Notes: generated from the letters alone by a model not told the origin. DNA of 64,000 bases from Pannonibacter sp. XCT-53 (GCF_009915765.1 NZ_JAABLQ010000001.1:2294001-2358000), one strand, 5' to 3'. Positions 44,103-54,327 are shown, counted from the stretch's first letter. A program made the numbers and translations.

Positions 44103-47100
44103 CGCGCCGCCCTGCCCATGCCCGCCAGTCGCTGCTGATCCTGCACCGCCCGCGTCGTCTCCTGCACCGCGTCGACATTGGCCCTCGCCCCGGCCGCCAC
44201 GACCCCGGCCAGCCGGTCCACATCCTGCCGCAGCCCCCGGATCTCGGCCGCCACCGCGCCCGAGTTGTCATTGGCCTGATAGGTCCCGGCCCGCATCTGC
44301 GCCAGCTCGCTGGCATAGTTGCGCGTCGCCAGCACCGGCATCACGAACTCGCCCGGCATCAGCATGCGCGGCACGCTGTCGACGCCGGCAACCCCGCCAC
44401 TGACGAGGCCACCCGCCGCCATCCCCGGCAACCGCAGCCGCGCTGCCTCCGGCGAATTGACGATGCCCGCCTGCACGCCGGCCATGTCGCCGCCCTTGGC
44501 GAGATAGTCGAGCCAGCCGGCAAGACCTGCGCTGTCCGGCTCGCGGCCCAGCACCGACAGGTAGAGATTGCGGATCGCCGCCTCGCGCGAGTTGGCGATG
44601 CCCGAAGCCACGTCCTTGATCGAGCCACCGCCGGCCAAATGTTGCTGCCAGCCGGCCAGCCCGCCCGCATCCGCCTGCCGCCCGAGCAGCGATTGATACA
44701 GCGCCTGGATCGTCGCGGTATTCTGCGCGGCCTGCATCGCCGCCAGCTCGCGGATCGCCGCCGCCTGCGCCCCCTCGGCACTCGCCAGCGCCGCCATCGC
44801 CGCATTGAGCCCCGTAATCGCCGCCCCGACCGACAGCACGCTGTCATTGATATCAATCAGCGCGCCGACCTGCGTTTTGAGCGCCGCCAGCTGTTGCTCG
44901 GCCGCCGAGACCTGCGTTTCGGCACTCGCCAGCGCTGCCGCCAGTTGCTGGTCAACCGACTGCCAGATTGTGGTGTAGGCCTCGGTCGAGCCGTAATAGG
45001 CCCGGGCCTCGTTGAGGTAATCGCGACTGACCTGCTCCAGCCGGCCGAGCGCATCCTTGTCGCCCTGGCCGACCTTGGCCAGCGTCTCCTGATAGACCCG
45101 CGCCGCCTCCTGCAGTTTTTCCAGCGGCGACAGCGGCGACAGCTGCGCATCCAGCCGCAGCTGCGTGCGGAATGCCCTGATCTGCTCGGCAAATCCACTG
45201 AGCGTCGAGATGGTCTGTTCCAGCTCCGACCGCTCGGCCTCATAGGCCGCCCGCAGCGCCGCCCGCGCCTGGTCTGCCGCCGAGCGGGCATCCGCCACCT
45301 GGTTCGATCCACCCGCCCCGATCAGCCCGCGCAGCGTGTCGGAGATCGCCGGAAACACCTCGGCCAGCGCCTCGAGCTGTGCCTCGGTCAGGCCCGAGGT
45401 CGCCGCGATCTGGCCGAGCGACAGCTCCAGCGCCCGCAGCGCCCCGGTTGCCTCAAACCCCAGATCCGCCGCCGTTTTCAGCCGCTCGTTGTAGAGCGTC
45501 AGCGCCTCCTCGATCTCGCTGTAATAGCCGATCCCCATGGCCCCGGAGATGCTGCCCCGGATACCGGCATAAAGCCCGCGCGCGCCCTCGCCCAGCTGTG
45601 TTGCAGCGTCTGCCGCCGCCTCGGTCAGGCTTTCCAGCGCCCGCTTGAGCAGCCCGTCCACAACCCCGGCCGCCTCGCCGCTCGCCGAGGAGACGGCCTT
45701 GAGCGCATTGCGATAGACCTCGGCCCGCTCCGCCGCCGGCAGGCTGTCCGACGCCCCCTTGGTGATCGAGGCAATCGCCGCGTCGAACTCCTCGAGCGCC
45801 AGCGCGCTGTCGAGGCCGAGGAGCCTGGTATCCGCCAGCCGCTCGCCGAGCGTTTTGACCGCATCATTGAGCTGGTTGATGTAACCCCTGTCCGTGAGGT
45901 CATTGATCGAGCGCCGGATCTCGTCGGCGAACTCGCCGCGCAGCTTGTCCATCGCCGTTTTGACCGCCTGGTCCACCGAGGCCGCAGCCTCGTCCGCCGA
46001 CATCGCCAGCCGGATCAGTGTCTCCTCGAGGCCGACCGCCGCGCCCCTGATCTCGTTGATCCGCTCGGCGACATCGCTCATCGGCTCGACGCCGGTCACC
46101 AGCGAGATCGCATAGCGCTGCGCCGCATGCTCCATTTCGGAGATGTAGGTGTTGACCGCATCCGGATCGAGATCGTTGCCATAGTCCCGCAGCCGGTCGA
46201 ACATGTAACGTGCGTCATCGACCCAGCCGGTCAGCTGGTCGCGCGCCTGCTCCATATTGTCGACCGCATCGAAAAACGCCGTGTCGAAGCCAAACCCGAG
46301 ATTCAGATTGCTCAGAGCTACATCGCGCTCTTTCCGGAACGTCTTTTCCAGAAGCGCGAAATACTGGCTGTGCAGCTGCTCCAGCTCCCGCTGCAGCCCC
46401 TTGTTGCCCGCATCGCGCGCAAGGATCTGGTATTTGACCGACTGGTCCGAATACTCGGTAAATCCGTCCCGGAACTCGCCGATACCCCGGCCCGCCGACA
46501 GCTGCTTGAACTGGTTGATGGCGCCCATCGAGGTCGCCAGCTCGCGCTGTGCCGCGAGCCGCTTTTGCCGCGCCTGCGCATTGCCGCCGAGGATGCCGCC
46601 GAAAAGCCCGAGCCCGCCGCCGAGCAGCGCCCCAATCGCCCCGCCGACCGGCCCGAATGCGAGGCCCGTCGACAGGCCGGACAGCGCACCGCTCAGCCCG
46701 CCCATCAGCGGCGAGCCGGACTGATAGCCCATGGAAAACGCGCCAAGCGCCCCGCCAAGCGCCTGACCGCCAGCCGACATCAGCCCGGCCGCCCCGCCCT
46801 GCGTCAGCGCCCCGATGACACCCGCCGCCGATCCGGTGCGCGTGCCGCGCATGGCCCCGGCCTCGACGGCATCGCTCAGCACCGCCCCCGGCGAGCCCGT
46901 CAGCGCCGAGCCCATGTCGCGGAATGCATCGCCCGAGAACAGCCGGTCGATGCTCTGATAACCGATATCCGCGAACCGGCTGGTCACCCGGTCGAGCAGC
47001 TCGTCGAACGAGTCGAACCCGCCCTCCATCAGGTCGCGGAACACATCCCCGAACCCGGACGAAAACGCGTCGCCGAAATCACGGCCCATGCCGGCGCCGA

Positions 47101-49789
47101 GGTCGGCAATCGAGCCGCCCTGCTCCAGCTCCGCGATCCGCGTGCGTACCGCAATCACATACTCGGGCGGCAGATCCTCGCCCGTGGCAATCAGCGCAGC
47201 CAGCGCCTCGCGCAGCTCCTGCGCCTCCTCGGCCGCGCGCAGCCAGGGCATCTCCTGCTGCGCCGTCCGCTCCACAATCCGGCGATAGTCATCAACGGAT
47301 TTCGCCGCCTCAGCCACCCGCTTGCCGGAGCCGCCCGCCCTGCGACCGCTCGCCTCGAACGCCGCCGCACTGTTGCCGAGCGCACGCTCGAGCGCCCGGC
47401 TGTTTTTGGCCAGCAGCTCGTCAACCTCGGCTTGTTTCGCGCCCGACTTGATGAGCGCCCGGATGCTCTCCTCGCGCTCCTCATACTGCCGCCGGATCTG
47501 CGCTGCAGCTCGCTCCTTGGCCGGCAGCGCGTCGATATGCGTGTCCTGTTCGATGCGCTGCAGCTCGCGCGTCGCCTCGGCCACACCCGTGATCTCGCGC
47601 TCCTGCTCTATGAAGCGATCCATCAAGGCCTGGCTGGCACTGAGCGCGTCCGGCATGAACGCCGCCGCCTCAAGCCCCTTGTTCAGCTCTTCGCGCAGCT
47701 TCGCCAGCTTCTCCTGCGCACCAATGGCCGCCTGCATCCCGGGCAGCGCCGCCGACAGCGCCCGCATCGAGGCGGCATAGGTGTCGACCGCCGCAGCCGC
47801 CCCGGCAAACTGCCCCGCCGCACCCGCCGCCGCATTGCCCGCCCCGGCAATCGACGCCCCGGCTCCACCAGCCGCGCCCCGCACCGAGTTGAGCGCCGCC
47901 TCGCCGTCGCGGACACTGCGCTCCAGATCGGCGACCTGCGTCGTCGTGCGCAGCGCCTGCTCGACCAGCGCGACGAGCGCCGCATTGCCGCTGTTTTCCG
48001 AGCCGAGCCGCGCCAGCGCGTCCCGGAACTGGTCAATCCCGATCCGCCCCTGGTCAAAATCATCGGCGAGCTGACGCAGCGCGCCGCCCTGTTTGAGAAA
48101 TTCGTTGAGCGGATCGTCGATCCCGAGCTGCACCCGCCTGTCGGCCTTTCGGCCCATCGCCGTCCGCCAGACATCGAGCGCCGCATCCAGCTCCGCCTTG
48201 GCCGCCTCCAGCTGGCTGCGCTGTTCCTTCAGCGCCTCGCCAACCTGGAATGCCGCCATGTCGCGCGAGGCCTGGGCGACCTTGTCGATCTCTGCGCCCG
48301 TCTGGCCATAGGCCTTGCGCAGCCGGTGCACTGCGGTTTCAAGCGCCTCGGTCGCACGCTCCGCGTCGCTCATCCGCGTCGCCCAGATCGCCACCCCCGC
48401 CGTGATGGCGGTAATGCCGAGACCGATCGGTCCGCCGAAAAACGCCAGCGTGCCGCGCAGCGCCGACATCGTCGCATTGGCCGCCCGCGCCCGCACCGTG
48501 CTTTGCGCCAGCTCGTCCGACCAGCGCGCCATGCTGGCCGTCGCATTGTCAACAGATTTCCCCGCCGCGACGACATCCTTGTCGAGCCGTGCCAGCGCCG
48601 AAGCGCTTGCCCCGTTCGTCAGCGCCAGCTCACGCCGCGCCTGCGCTGCCTTGAGCGTCGCCACCGCATTGACGCCCTGCGCCCGCGCATCGTCTAGCGC
48701 GGTCGCGGCGTTGTCTCGGGACGCCTTGATCGCCGCCTGCGTCGCGCGGGTGTAATCAACTACACTCGCAAGTGTCCGCCCCGCGAAGACCGCCGCCAGC
48801 GCGATTGCGGCCAGATCCGCATTGCGCGCGAGCGGCACCATCGCTCCCGCCGCGCCCTCGAGCGCCGATCCCAGCGCCCCGCCAAACCCCTCGAACGAAG
48901 CCCGGCTTTCCTCCAGCGCCGACGCTGCATCATTGGCCAGATTGGCAATCGCCTGGGACAGCCCGCCGCGTCCGATGGCATCGGCCGTCAGCTGGATCTG
49001 GTCATCGAGCTGAGACAAAGCCCCGTTGAGCCCCTGCATCTGCTCGCGCATGGCGCCGGCAAACGTGTCCGTGCCGATCTGCCGCAGATAGCGCTCGACC
49101 TCGTCCGCGCTGTTGCGCACCGTCGTCGTCACGCCCCGGAACGTAAACGCCACCTCATCGCCGGAGCGGCTGGCCCGGACCCCAAACTCTTTGAGCCGCT
49201 CGAACTCACCGGATGTGGCATCCGCGATGGCCTCGACCCACTGCAGCAGGTCTTTGCCCATGGCAGAGGCCGTGTTGCCATAGCTCTCCATCGCCGCCAT
49301 CGACGGCTCGAGCCCGAGGGCCTTGAGCTTGATAAATGCCTCGGTCGCCTGCGCAACCGAGAACGGCGTCTGCCCGGCAAACCGCTTGATATCCTCGAAC
49401 GCCGCCGCCCCGGCCGCTGCCGATCCGGTGACCGTTTTGAGCGAGGCCCGCAGCTTTTCAAACGACGCCGAGGTCTGGACGACGCCATTGATCAGCTGCA
49501 CCGAGCCGAGCGTCGCCATGGCAGCCGACGCCCCGGCCAGCGCGCCGCGCAGACCTGCGAGCGCCTGCGACTGCTGGTCAATCGCCCGGACGTTGGCCGC
49601 CCAGGTCCGCGCGGCGGCCGACGAGGTCCGGTTGAAATTGCCCATCGTCTGATCGAGCTGACCCAGCCCGCGCTGCGCGCGCCGGGAAAACGCACTGATC
49701 TCGGCATCCGCCCGGCGCAGCTCGCGCTCAAACCCGGCGATATCCGCCGCGAGCACCACCTCCATAGAGCGATCAGATTCACCGGTCAT
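44099..49789 (-). CDS. Phage tape measure protein with C-terminal DUF4214 repeats
   Basis: 1896 aa; sets tail length and exits through the tail on infection. Residues ~97-290 are the tape-measure domain (ASFEKLRASLKTVTG, FAGQTPFSVAQATEAFIKLKALG). Then come hydrophobic patches and long coiled coils. Residues ~1690-1787 carry two DUF4214 units (ALYQSLLGRQADAGGLAGW, LYLSVLGREPDSAGLAGW). This is the largest gene of the window, and its length predicts a long tail. Confidence 0.92.
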   Translation of the reverse strand: MTGESDRSMEVVLAADIAGFERELRRADAEISAFSRRAQRGLGQLDQTMGNFNRTSSAAARTWAANVRAIDQQSQALAGLRGALAGASAAMATLGSVQLINGVVQTSASFEKLRASLKTVTGSAAAGAAAFEDIKRFAGQTPFSVAQATEAFIKLKALGLEPSMAAMESYGNTASAMGKDLLQWVEAIADATSGEFERLKEFGVRASRSGDEVAFTFRGVTTTVRNSADEVERYLRQIGTDTFAGAMREQMQGLNGALSQLDDQIQLTADAIGRGGLSQAIANLANDAASALEESRASFEGFGGALGSALEGAAGAMVPLARNADLAAIALAAVFAGRTLASVVDYTRATQAAIKASRDNAATALDDARAQGVNAVATLKAAQARRELALTNGASASALARLDKDVVAAGKSVDNATASMARWSDELAQSTVRARAANATMSALRGTLAFFGGPIGLGITAITAGVAIWATRMSDAERATEALETAVHRLRKAYGQTGAEIDKVAQASRDMAAFQVGEALKEQRSQLEAAKAELDAALDVWRTAMGRKADRRVQLGIDDPLNEFLKQGGALRQLADDFDQGRIGIDQFRDALARLGSENSGNAALVALVEQALRTTTQVADLERSVRDGEAALNSVRGAAGGAGASIAGAGNAAAGAAGQFAGAAAAVDTYAASMRALSAALPGMQAAIGAQEKLAKLREELNKGLEAAAFMPDALSASQALMDRFIEQEREITGVAEATRELQRIEQDTHIDALPAKERAAAQIRRQYEEREESIRALIKSGAKQAEVDELLAKNSRALERALGNSAAAFEASGRRAGGSGKRVAEAAKSVDDYRRIVERTAQQEMPWLRAAEEAQELREALAALIATGEDLPPEYVIAVRTRIAELEQGGSIADLGAGMGRDFGDAFSSGFGDVFRDLMEGGFDSFDELLDRVTSRFADIGYQSIDRLFSGDAFRDMGSALTGSPGAVLSDAVEAGAMRGTRTGSAAGVIGALTQGGAAGLMSAGGQALGGALGAFSMGYQSGSPLMGGLSGALSGLSTGLAFGPVGGAIGALLGGGLGLFGGILGGNAQARQKRLAAQRELATSMGAINQFKQLSAGRGIGEFRDGFTEYSDQSVKYQILARDAGNKGLQRELEQLHSQYFALLEKTFRKERDVALSNLNLGFGFDTAFFDAVDNMEQARDQLTGWVDDARYMFDRLRDYGNDLDPDAVNTYISEMEHAAQRYAISLVTGVEPMSDVAERINEIRGAAVGLEETLIRLAMSADEAAASVDQAVKTAMDKLRGEFADEIRRSINDLTDRGYINQLNDAVKTLGERLADTRLLGLDSALALEEFDAAIASITKGASDSLPAAERAEVYRNALKAVSSASGEAAGVVDGLLKRALESLTEAAADAATQLGEGARGLYAGIRGSISGAMGIGYYSEIEEALTLYNERLKTAADLGFEATGALRALELSLGQIAATSGLTEAQLEALAEVFPAISDTLRGLIGAGGSNQVADARSAADQARAALRAAYEAERSELEQTISTLSGFAEQIRAFRTQLRLDAQLSPLSPLEKLQEAARVYQETLAKVGQGDKDALGRLEQVSRDYLNEARAYYGSTEAYTTIWQSVDQQLAAALASAETQVSAAEQQLAALKTQVGALIDINDSVLSVGAAITGLNAAMAALASAEGAQAAAIRELAAMQAAQNTATIQALYQSLLGRQADAGGLAGWQQHLAGGGSIKDVASGIANSREAAIRNLYLSVLGREPDSAGLAGWLDYLAKGGDMAGVQAGIVNSPEAARLRLPGMAAGGLVSGGVAGVDSVPRMLMPGEFVMPVLATRNYASELAQMRAGTYQANDNSGAVAAEIRGLRQDVDRLAGVVAAGARANVDAVQETTRAVQDQQRLAGMGRAAR

Positions 49790-50061
49790 GTCGTCTCCGA
49801 TGCGGCCCGCGCCGCGATCATCCCGTTGTGCGAGCTGGCAAACCGCATGAGTTTGCCAGCCACCCCGTCGCCGCCGGGCGGCGTCGGCGCTGGCGGGAAC
49901 ACCGCCTTGAGCACCGACGAGATCAGCTCATGCCGGGCGTCTGCCGCCCGGCGGATATGGTCGAGGTTGGTGTCGAGCGTTTCGGCCGCCGTCCAGCCGA
50001 GGTGACCGGTGCCGAGGTCGAACAGCCGGTCAAGGTACTCGGCGAACGCGGCCGCCCTCAC
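49786..50061 (-). CDS. Tail assembly chaperone-like small protein
   Basis: 91 aa, helical, between the tail chaperone and the tape measure, overlapping both by four bases. The position equals lambda gpT / GTA phage-chaperone genes. HLGWTAAETLDTNLDHIRRA is similar to a short conserved tail-assembly motif. Whether it is also made by frameshift from the upstream gene is unknown. Confidence 0.65.
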   Translation of the reverse strand: MRAAAFAEYLDRLFDLGTGHLGWTAAETLDTNLDHIRRAADARHELISSVLKAVFPPAPTPPGGDGVAGKLMRFASSHNGMIAARAASETT

Positions 50062-50423
50062 TCCGGGTCGGCATCGCCGTCATCCGGCTCCTCGGTCTCG
50101 GCCACCGCATCAGCGTCACGCCCGCCTGCGGTCAGGTTGCGCAGGAACTTGATGGCGGCCTCGCCATACCCGGTGAACAGACCTCCGGCGAACACCTGCG
50201 GCTCGATCTCGTCAATCGTCTCCTGCAACCGCTTTGCGTTGAGCCCGGCCGCCAGGACATAGGTCAGCGCGGCGAAGTCCTGCTGCACGAACTGCTGGTA
50301 GACCTGAGTAAAGCCGCCGAATTTGGCATTGATCTTGCGCGCGGCATCGAGCGTCGGGCGCAGCACGCGCTCGCGCCCGCCGAGAGTAATGCTCACCTCG
50401 CCCGAGGACAGACGGTCGGTCAT
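50058..50423 (-). CDS. Tail assembly chaperone (TAC_11/GTA gp10-like)
   Basis: 121 aa from ATG 50423. The core GEVSITLGGRERVLRPTLDAARKINAKFGGF and GLNAKRLQETIDEI match the family that precedes tape measures in alphaproteobacterial phages and gene transfer agents. An acidic tail follows. It should bind the tape measure during tail assembly. Confidence 0.75.
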   Translation of the reverse strand: MTDRLSSGEVSITLGGRERVLRPTLDAARKINAKFGGFTQVYQQFVQQDFAALTYVLAAGLNAKRLQETIDEIEPQVFAGGLFTGYGEAAIKFLRNLTAGGRDADAVAETEEPDDGDADPE

Positions 50424-50499
50424 TGGATTTGCTCCTGTTATGTGGCTCAAGGAAAAGGACCGGCGGCACCCTCGCCGCCGGCCAGTTGGCTGCCGACCG

Positions 50500-50970
50500 T
50501 CAGACGGCAGCCGGGACGACCAGAACCGGCGTGTTGATCGCCATGGTCACGCTGCCCTTGACGATGGCGTCGGCATTGCCGACCTGCGTCGTCAGTTTGG
50601 TCACCGCCGCGTGAAAATAGAAAATCGTGTTTTTGCCGGTCGGCGTCGGCTTGTCGTCCAGCTCGATCCGGATCGCGTAGTCGGCATCGGCCGCCACAGC
50701 TGCCGCCAGCGCCACCTGGCCGGCGTCCAGCGGATCACGACCCAGCGTCAGCTGCAGTTCGCCAGCATCATAACTGGTCTTGAATTTGCGGACGCGCCGA
50801 TTGCTCAGCGCCGTGAAATTGGCAAGGCCGACATTGTCCCCGAACTCGCCGAGGTCCTCGACCTCGCCGATCTCGGTCCAGGGCGTCAGTGCCGCATACG
50901 CGGTCGGCGTGGCTGCGGCCGTGGTCGGGCCGATGGAAATGCGCGTCCCCGCGCCAGTCTGTACGGGCAT
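50500..50970 (-). CDS. Major tail tube protein
   Basis: 156 aa, beta-rich (WTEIGEVEDLGEFGDNVG, ELQLTLGRDPLDAGQ), a tail-tube fold typical of lambda gpV/HK97 gp6-type proteins. It forms hexameric rings around the tape measure. Located between the tail terminator and chaperone genes, its standard place. Confidence 0.78.
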   Translation of the reverse strand: MPVQTGAGTRISIGPTTAAATPTAYAALTPWTEIGEVEDLGEFGDNVGLANFTALSNRRVRKFKTSYDAGELQLTLGRDPLDAGQVALAAAVAADADYAIRIELDDKPTPTGKNTIFYFHAAVTKLTTQVGNADAIVKGSVTMAINTPVLVVPAAV

Positions 50971-51060
50971 TGTCTAGGTCTCCTGTGGACATGAAAAAGC
51001 CGCCTCGCGGGCGGCAGAACCCTCCATCCGGAGGATCGGTCAGCGGCAATGCCGCATGCG

Positions 51061-51477
51061 TCAGAGTTGCTCGGTCAGGATCTCGAGGCTCACCTGCCCC
51101 ATGTACGTGAGCCCGTCCGGCTCCGCGCTCGTTGCCTCGGTCAGCACGGTGCAGCGCACCACGCGGCCCGAGAGGTTGCCGCTGTCGTCGGCGAGGTCAC
51201 CGCGCCGCCGGTGCAGCCCGGTCCGGATGCGCCCCATGATCCGCAGGCACTCGGCCTGCCCGCTGTAGGCCGACCAGACCGACAACACCACCAGCCAGCG
51301 CCGGGACAGGTCCGTCAGCCGATCCTGCCTCGCCGCGACAACCCGGCTGATCTGCACATAGGGCAGAGCCTGGCCGGGCCGCGCCACATCGAACACCGGC
51401 ACAGCCGGCAGCGGCGGCACCGCCGAGAGCGCTGCCGTGAGCCGCTGGTAGACCCAGCGATTGACCTCGGTTGTCAT
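51061..51477 (-). CDS. Tail terminator / completion protein (DUF3168)
   Basis: 138 aa. The family pattern is WVYQRLTAALS at the start, PYVQISRVVAARQD in the middle and a LVVLSVWSAYSGQAECLRIMGRI helix. DUF3168 proteins cap the tail tube. It overlaps the gp10-type gene by four bases. Confidence 0.83.
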   Translation of the reverse strand: MTTEVNRWVYQRLTAALSAVPPLPAVPVFDVARPGQALPYVQISRVVAARQDRLTDLSRRWLVVLSVWSAYSGQAECLRIMGRIRTGLHRRRGDLADDSGNLSGRVVRCTVLTEATSAEPDGLTYMGQVSLEILTEQL

Positions 51478-51905
51478 TTTCTCGCCCGCGATTTGAGCGC
51501 TGCCCCGGCGGACAGCACGCCGCCGGTCGCCCGGCCGATCCGCGCCGCGATGCCCGGCGCGTTGAGATCCAGCGCCGGCCCCATGAACGGGCTCGCCGGC
51601 ATCGGCGGGATGCTGCGCTCTGGCGCGCCCTTGGTGCCGAACTCGATGAATTGCCAGTAGAACTGCTCGCGCGCGGCCGTCCGCGACAGGAGCCCGATCC
51701 GCGCACGTAAGCCGTCGCCATCGACCCGGGCACTCAGCGCAGCCGCGAGATCACCCGTGCGCACCGGCACCAGCCCGCGCATCGTGTCGAGCACATCCTG
51801 CGCGCCGGCCTCGATCTCCCGCGCCACCGCCACCCGCACCCGCCCGGGCATCCCCCGCACGGCCGCCCGCACCCGGCTAACGCCATTGATCTGCGATCTG
51901 GTCAT
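51474..51905 (-). CDS. HK97 gp10-like neck protein
   Basis: 143 aa. The N-terminal helix (VRAAVRGMPGRVRVAVAREIE), the central LVPVRTGDLAAALSARVDGDG and the FYWQFIEFGTKGAPERS segment are diagnostic of the HK97 gp10 family. It joins head and tail. Confidence 0.87.
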   Translation of the reverse strand: MTRSQINGVSRVRAAVRGMPGRVRVAVAREIEAGAQDVLDTMRGLVPVRTGDLAAALSARVDGDGLRARIGLLSRTAAREQFYWQFIEFGTKGAPERSIPPMPASPFMGPALDLNAPGIAARIGRATGGVLSAGAALKSRARK

Positions 51906-52234
51906 GTGGCTGCCCCGATCTCGAACCCGATCTCGAGATAGCGGCGCTCACGATCCCGATTGATGATCGACCTGATCTGCGCAGGCTGGCCATCGACGAC
52001 TACGCGATCCGTTGTCGTCAAATCACTCGAAAGAGGATCGACGCGCACCAGCACCTTGCCAGTCACTTTCGTGTTGATACGCCCGGCCTCAGTTACCTCA
52101 ACGCCACGCGTGTAGATCACCCATGCAGGGCGCTGACCCAGCACAGCCCAATCGCGTACACCGCCGCCGACACCATCCTCTATGAAACTGTCCCGCTCGA
52201 ACGAGACCAAATCCTTCAGGCGCCCCGCGTCCAT
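51902..52234 (-). CDS. Head closure protein (head-tail adaptor)
   Basis: 110 aa with the usual MDAGRLKDLVSFER start and strand-rich body ending RRYLEIGFEIG. Placed between connector and gp10-type genes and overlapping both. Confidence 0.82.
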   Translation of the reverse strand: MDAGRLKDLVSFERDSFIEDGVGGGVRDWAVLGQRPAWVIYTRGVEVTEAGRINTKVTGKVLVRVDPLSSDLTTTDRVVVDGQPAQIRSIINRDRERRYLEIGFEIGAAT

Positions 52235-52785
52235 GCCCCGCCCCCGAAACGATAGTTGACCAGCAGCTGGTCCCAGTCACTGAAACTGGCCACAGGCGCC
52301 GTTTCGCGGCGCTCGAACCTGTCAGCAATCCGCTGCATGAGGGCCGACCGGACATCGTACGGCAGCACCGGCCAGCCCACCTCGACCTCAACGCGCACCA
52401 GACCATACGCAGCTGGCCACACAGCGCCAGGCACAGGCTCGATCCGCGCATCAAGCGCTTTGCCGCCAACGCGATATGCGTCTCCCGCCAGCGCCACGAT
52501 CTGCCCGGCCGCATCGCGGTAGCGAACCACTGCTGCCGCGTCCTGGAGGACTGGCGCGACAGGCAGGAGGCGCAAGTCGCCCCAACCGTCGCAATCGAGC
52601 CGCACCGTCTCACGCGTCAGGAACAGCCCAGTATAGGACTGCGCCTCGGCGATGACTTCTTCGCGGATCTCGATCAGGACAGCATCCTCATGGTCACCGA
52701 CAATGCGCAACCGCGACTTGATGGCACTCAGCTCGATCACAGACCCGGTCGCCGGCGTGACGACTGTCGGCTCGCGCCACATCAC
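52216..52785 (-). CDS. Head-tail connector protein
   Basis: 189 aa of the gp6/gp15-like (QLRG-type) connector family. SAIKSRLRIVGDHEDAVLIEIREEVIAEAQSYTG is the typical helical pair. It makes the ring below the portal. Confidence 0.8.
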   Translation of the reverse strand: MMWREPTVVTPATGSVIELSAIKSRLRIVGDHEDAVLIEIREEVIAEAQSYTGLFLTRETVRLDCDGWGDLRLLPVAPVLQDAAAVVRYRDAAGQIVALAGDAYRVGGKALDARIEPVPGAVWPAAYGLVRVEVEVGWPVLPYDVRSALMQRIADRFERRETAPVASFSDWDQLLVNYRFGGGAWTRGA

Positions 52786-52997
52786 GCACCTCCGGCGTAT
52801 TCAGCCTGGCTCTCCGCGCCAGCCGGTTCCGAACCCGCCCCGGACGCCCTTGCCCGCTTCTTGCCAACACGCTCGGCCTCGCCTTGCGCGATCAGGCGCT
52901 CGGCCTCGGCATCCGAGAACCGGTCTGTCACGTCACCCGATGCAACCGTGAAATCGACACCGGAAACACTGGTCAGCATGCGAATTTCTGTCGGCAT
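52782..52997 (-). CDS. Small phage protein next to the capsid gene
   Basis: 71 aa from ATG 52997 with GGAG six bases upstream; the open frame to 53054 has no ribosome binding site. The N-terminus PTEIRMLTSVSGVDFTVASGDV is strand-like, followed by a helix and an Ala/Gly-rich tail. It overlaps the connector gene by four bases. No family is recognised. Confidence 0.65.
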   Translation of the reverse strand: MPTEIRMLTSVSGVDFTVASGDVTDRFSDAEAERLIAQGEAERVGKKRARASGAGSEPAGAESQAEYAGGA

Positions 52998-53061
52998 GGT
53001 CTTCTCCATCAGTTTGAAGAGCCGGCGCCACGGATGCGGCACCGGCCTTGGCAAACGGACC

Positions 53062-54327
53062 TCAGGACGCCGCGTTGCGGAAATGCTTGATCGCCGACGG
53101 GTCCGCGACGCGGCCGTCGAAACGGATCAGACCAGCGATGCCAACCGCCGGCCAGAACCGCTCGCGCAGCACGCCAATGATCGGCTGACCGACCTTGCGG
53201 ACATAGTACTTGGCGAAGTCCCCGAAGATCATCGGGATCCGGTTTGGCCCGAGATCGTCCATGTCATCATTGATGGCGTAGCGGTAGTTGTTGAACAGAT
53301 CCGGCGCCCCCCTGGTAACGTCGCCCTTCTGCCAGAGGTAATTGCCCTCGCCGTCCTTCAGCTTGCGGACAGCCAGGAAGGTTTTGTCGTTGAACATGTA
53401 GGTGCACTTCGGCGACCTGCGATAAGCCCGGTTGACCGAATGTTCCAGCTCCATCACGTTGTCAAACGAGATGCCGCTGACGGTCGCCCCGGTTACACCG
53501 AGCGAGGAACCGGTGACGATGCCCTGCGGCGCGTTCGTACCGGTGCCAGTGGTCAAGCGGCGGTTAGCAAGCCGCCCGAGGCGCTCGCCCAGCAGCTCGC
53601 CCAGCAGAGCTTCCATGCTGAAAATGCTGTCCTGGTCGAGTTCCCAGCTCCACTTGATGAACGGCGTATCGAAGGAATACGCAGACAGCGCGCGCTGACC
53701 GAACACGACATCGCCGCTGTTGTCGTCGGCCAGAGCAGAGCCCTCTGCATGCTCGTCGGCGCTCTTGTCAGTGTCATCGACCGTGGGCAGGGTCTGCGGA
53801 TTGCCGCTCGAGGTCTGCATGACCGTGCAGAGCCCGTCATCATACATCGGTCCCCAGGCCTTGAGCGTCTTGATGATCTCGTTGAGCAGCTCGGTCGGGA
53901 CCGTGTACCCGCCGGCAGCCGCAACACTTGCCAGCTGCTGGCGCGTCTCGAACGAGGCCGTGTGCGCGCGCAGGACCGCCCGCTCCTCATCCGACATGTG
54001 CTGCACTTCGGCACCGCAGATCATTCGCGCAAACGCGTGCCGATACGACACTTCGGCGCCGGGCTCATCAACGCCGCCGCCCGAACCACCCGAAACCGGA
54101 CGCTCGCGCTGCCGATGCTCACGGTGCCGCTCCTCCACCTTCGCCAGCCGCTCCTCGCGTTCGATGAGCTGCTCGAGCCTGTCATGCTCCTGCATGGCGG
54201 CGTCGTGCTGCGCCTCCAGCTCCTTGGCACGTTCTTCCGTGGTCTGGTCGGTGATTTCATCAAGCCGGGACCGGGCTTCGGCGACCAGGCGAGCCTGCTT
54301 CTCGCGCAGCTCCTTAATCTTACTCAT
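53062..54327 (-). CDS. Major capsid protein, HK97 family
   Basis: 421 aa. The first ~85 residues form the coiled-coil delta (scaffold) domain removed by the protease (MSKIKELREKQARLVAEAR). The HK97 fold follows (GGYTVPTELLNEIIKTLKAW, DKTFLAVRKLKDGEGNYLW, VGQPIIGVLRERFWPAVG). It lies after the protease gene, as usual. Confidence 0.93.
   Translation of the reverse strand: MSKIKELREKQARLVAEARSRLDEITDQTTEERAKELEAQHDAAMQEHDRLEQLIEREERLAKVEERHREHRQRERPVSGGSGGGVDEPGAEVSYRHAFARMICGAEVQHMSDEERAVLRAHTASFETRQQLASVAAAGGYTVPTELLNEIIKTLKAWGPMYDDGLCTVMQTSSGNPQTLPTVDDTDKSADEHAEGSALADDNSGDVVFGQRALSAYSFDTPFIKWSWELDQDSIFSMEALLGELLGERLGRLANRRLTTGTGTNAPQGIVTGSSLGVTGATVSGISFDNVMELEHSVNRAYRRSPKCTYMFNDKTFLAVRKLKDGEGNYLWQKGDVTRGAPDLFNNYRYAINDDMDDLGPNRIPMIFGDFAKYYVRKVGQPIIGVLRERFWPAVGIAGLIRFDGRVADPSAIKHFRNAAS

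Noticed and set aside
44639..48697. A 1352-aa plus-strand frame opposite the tape measure gene
   Set aside because: Antisense shadow; all neighbouring phage genes are on the minus strand and no domain is visible.
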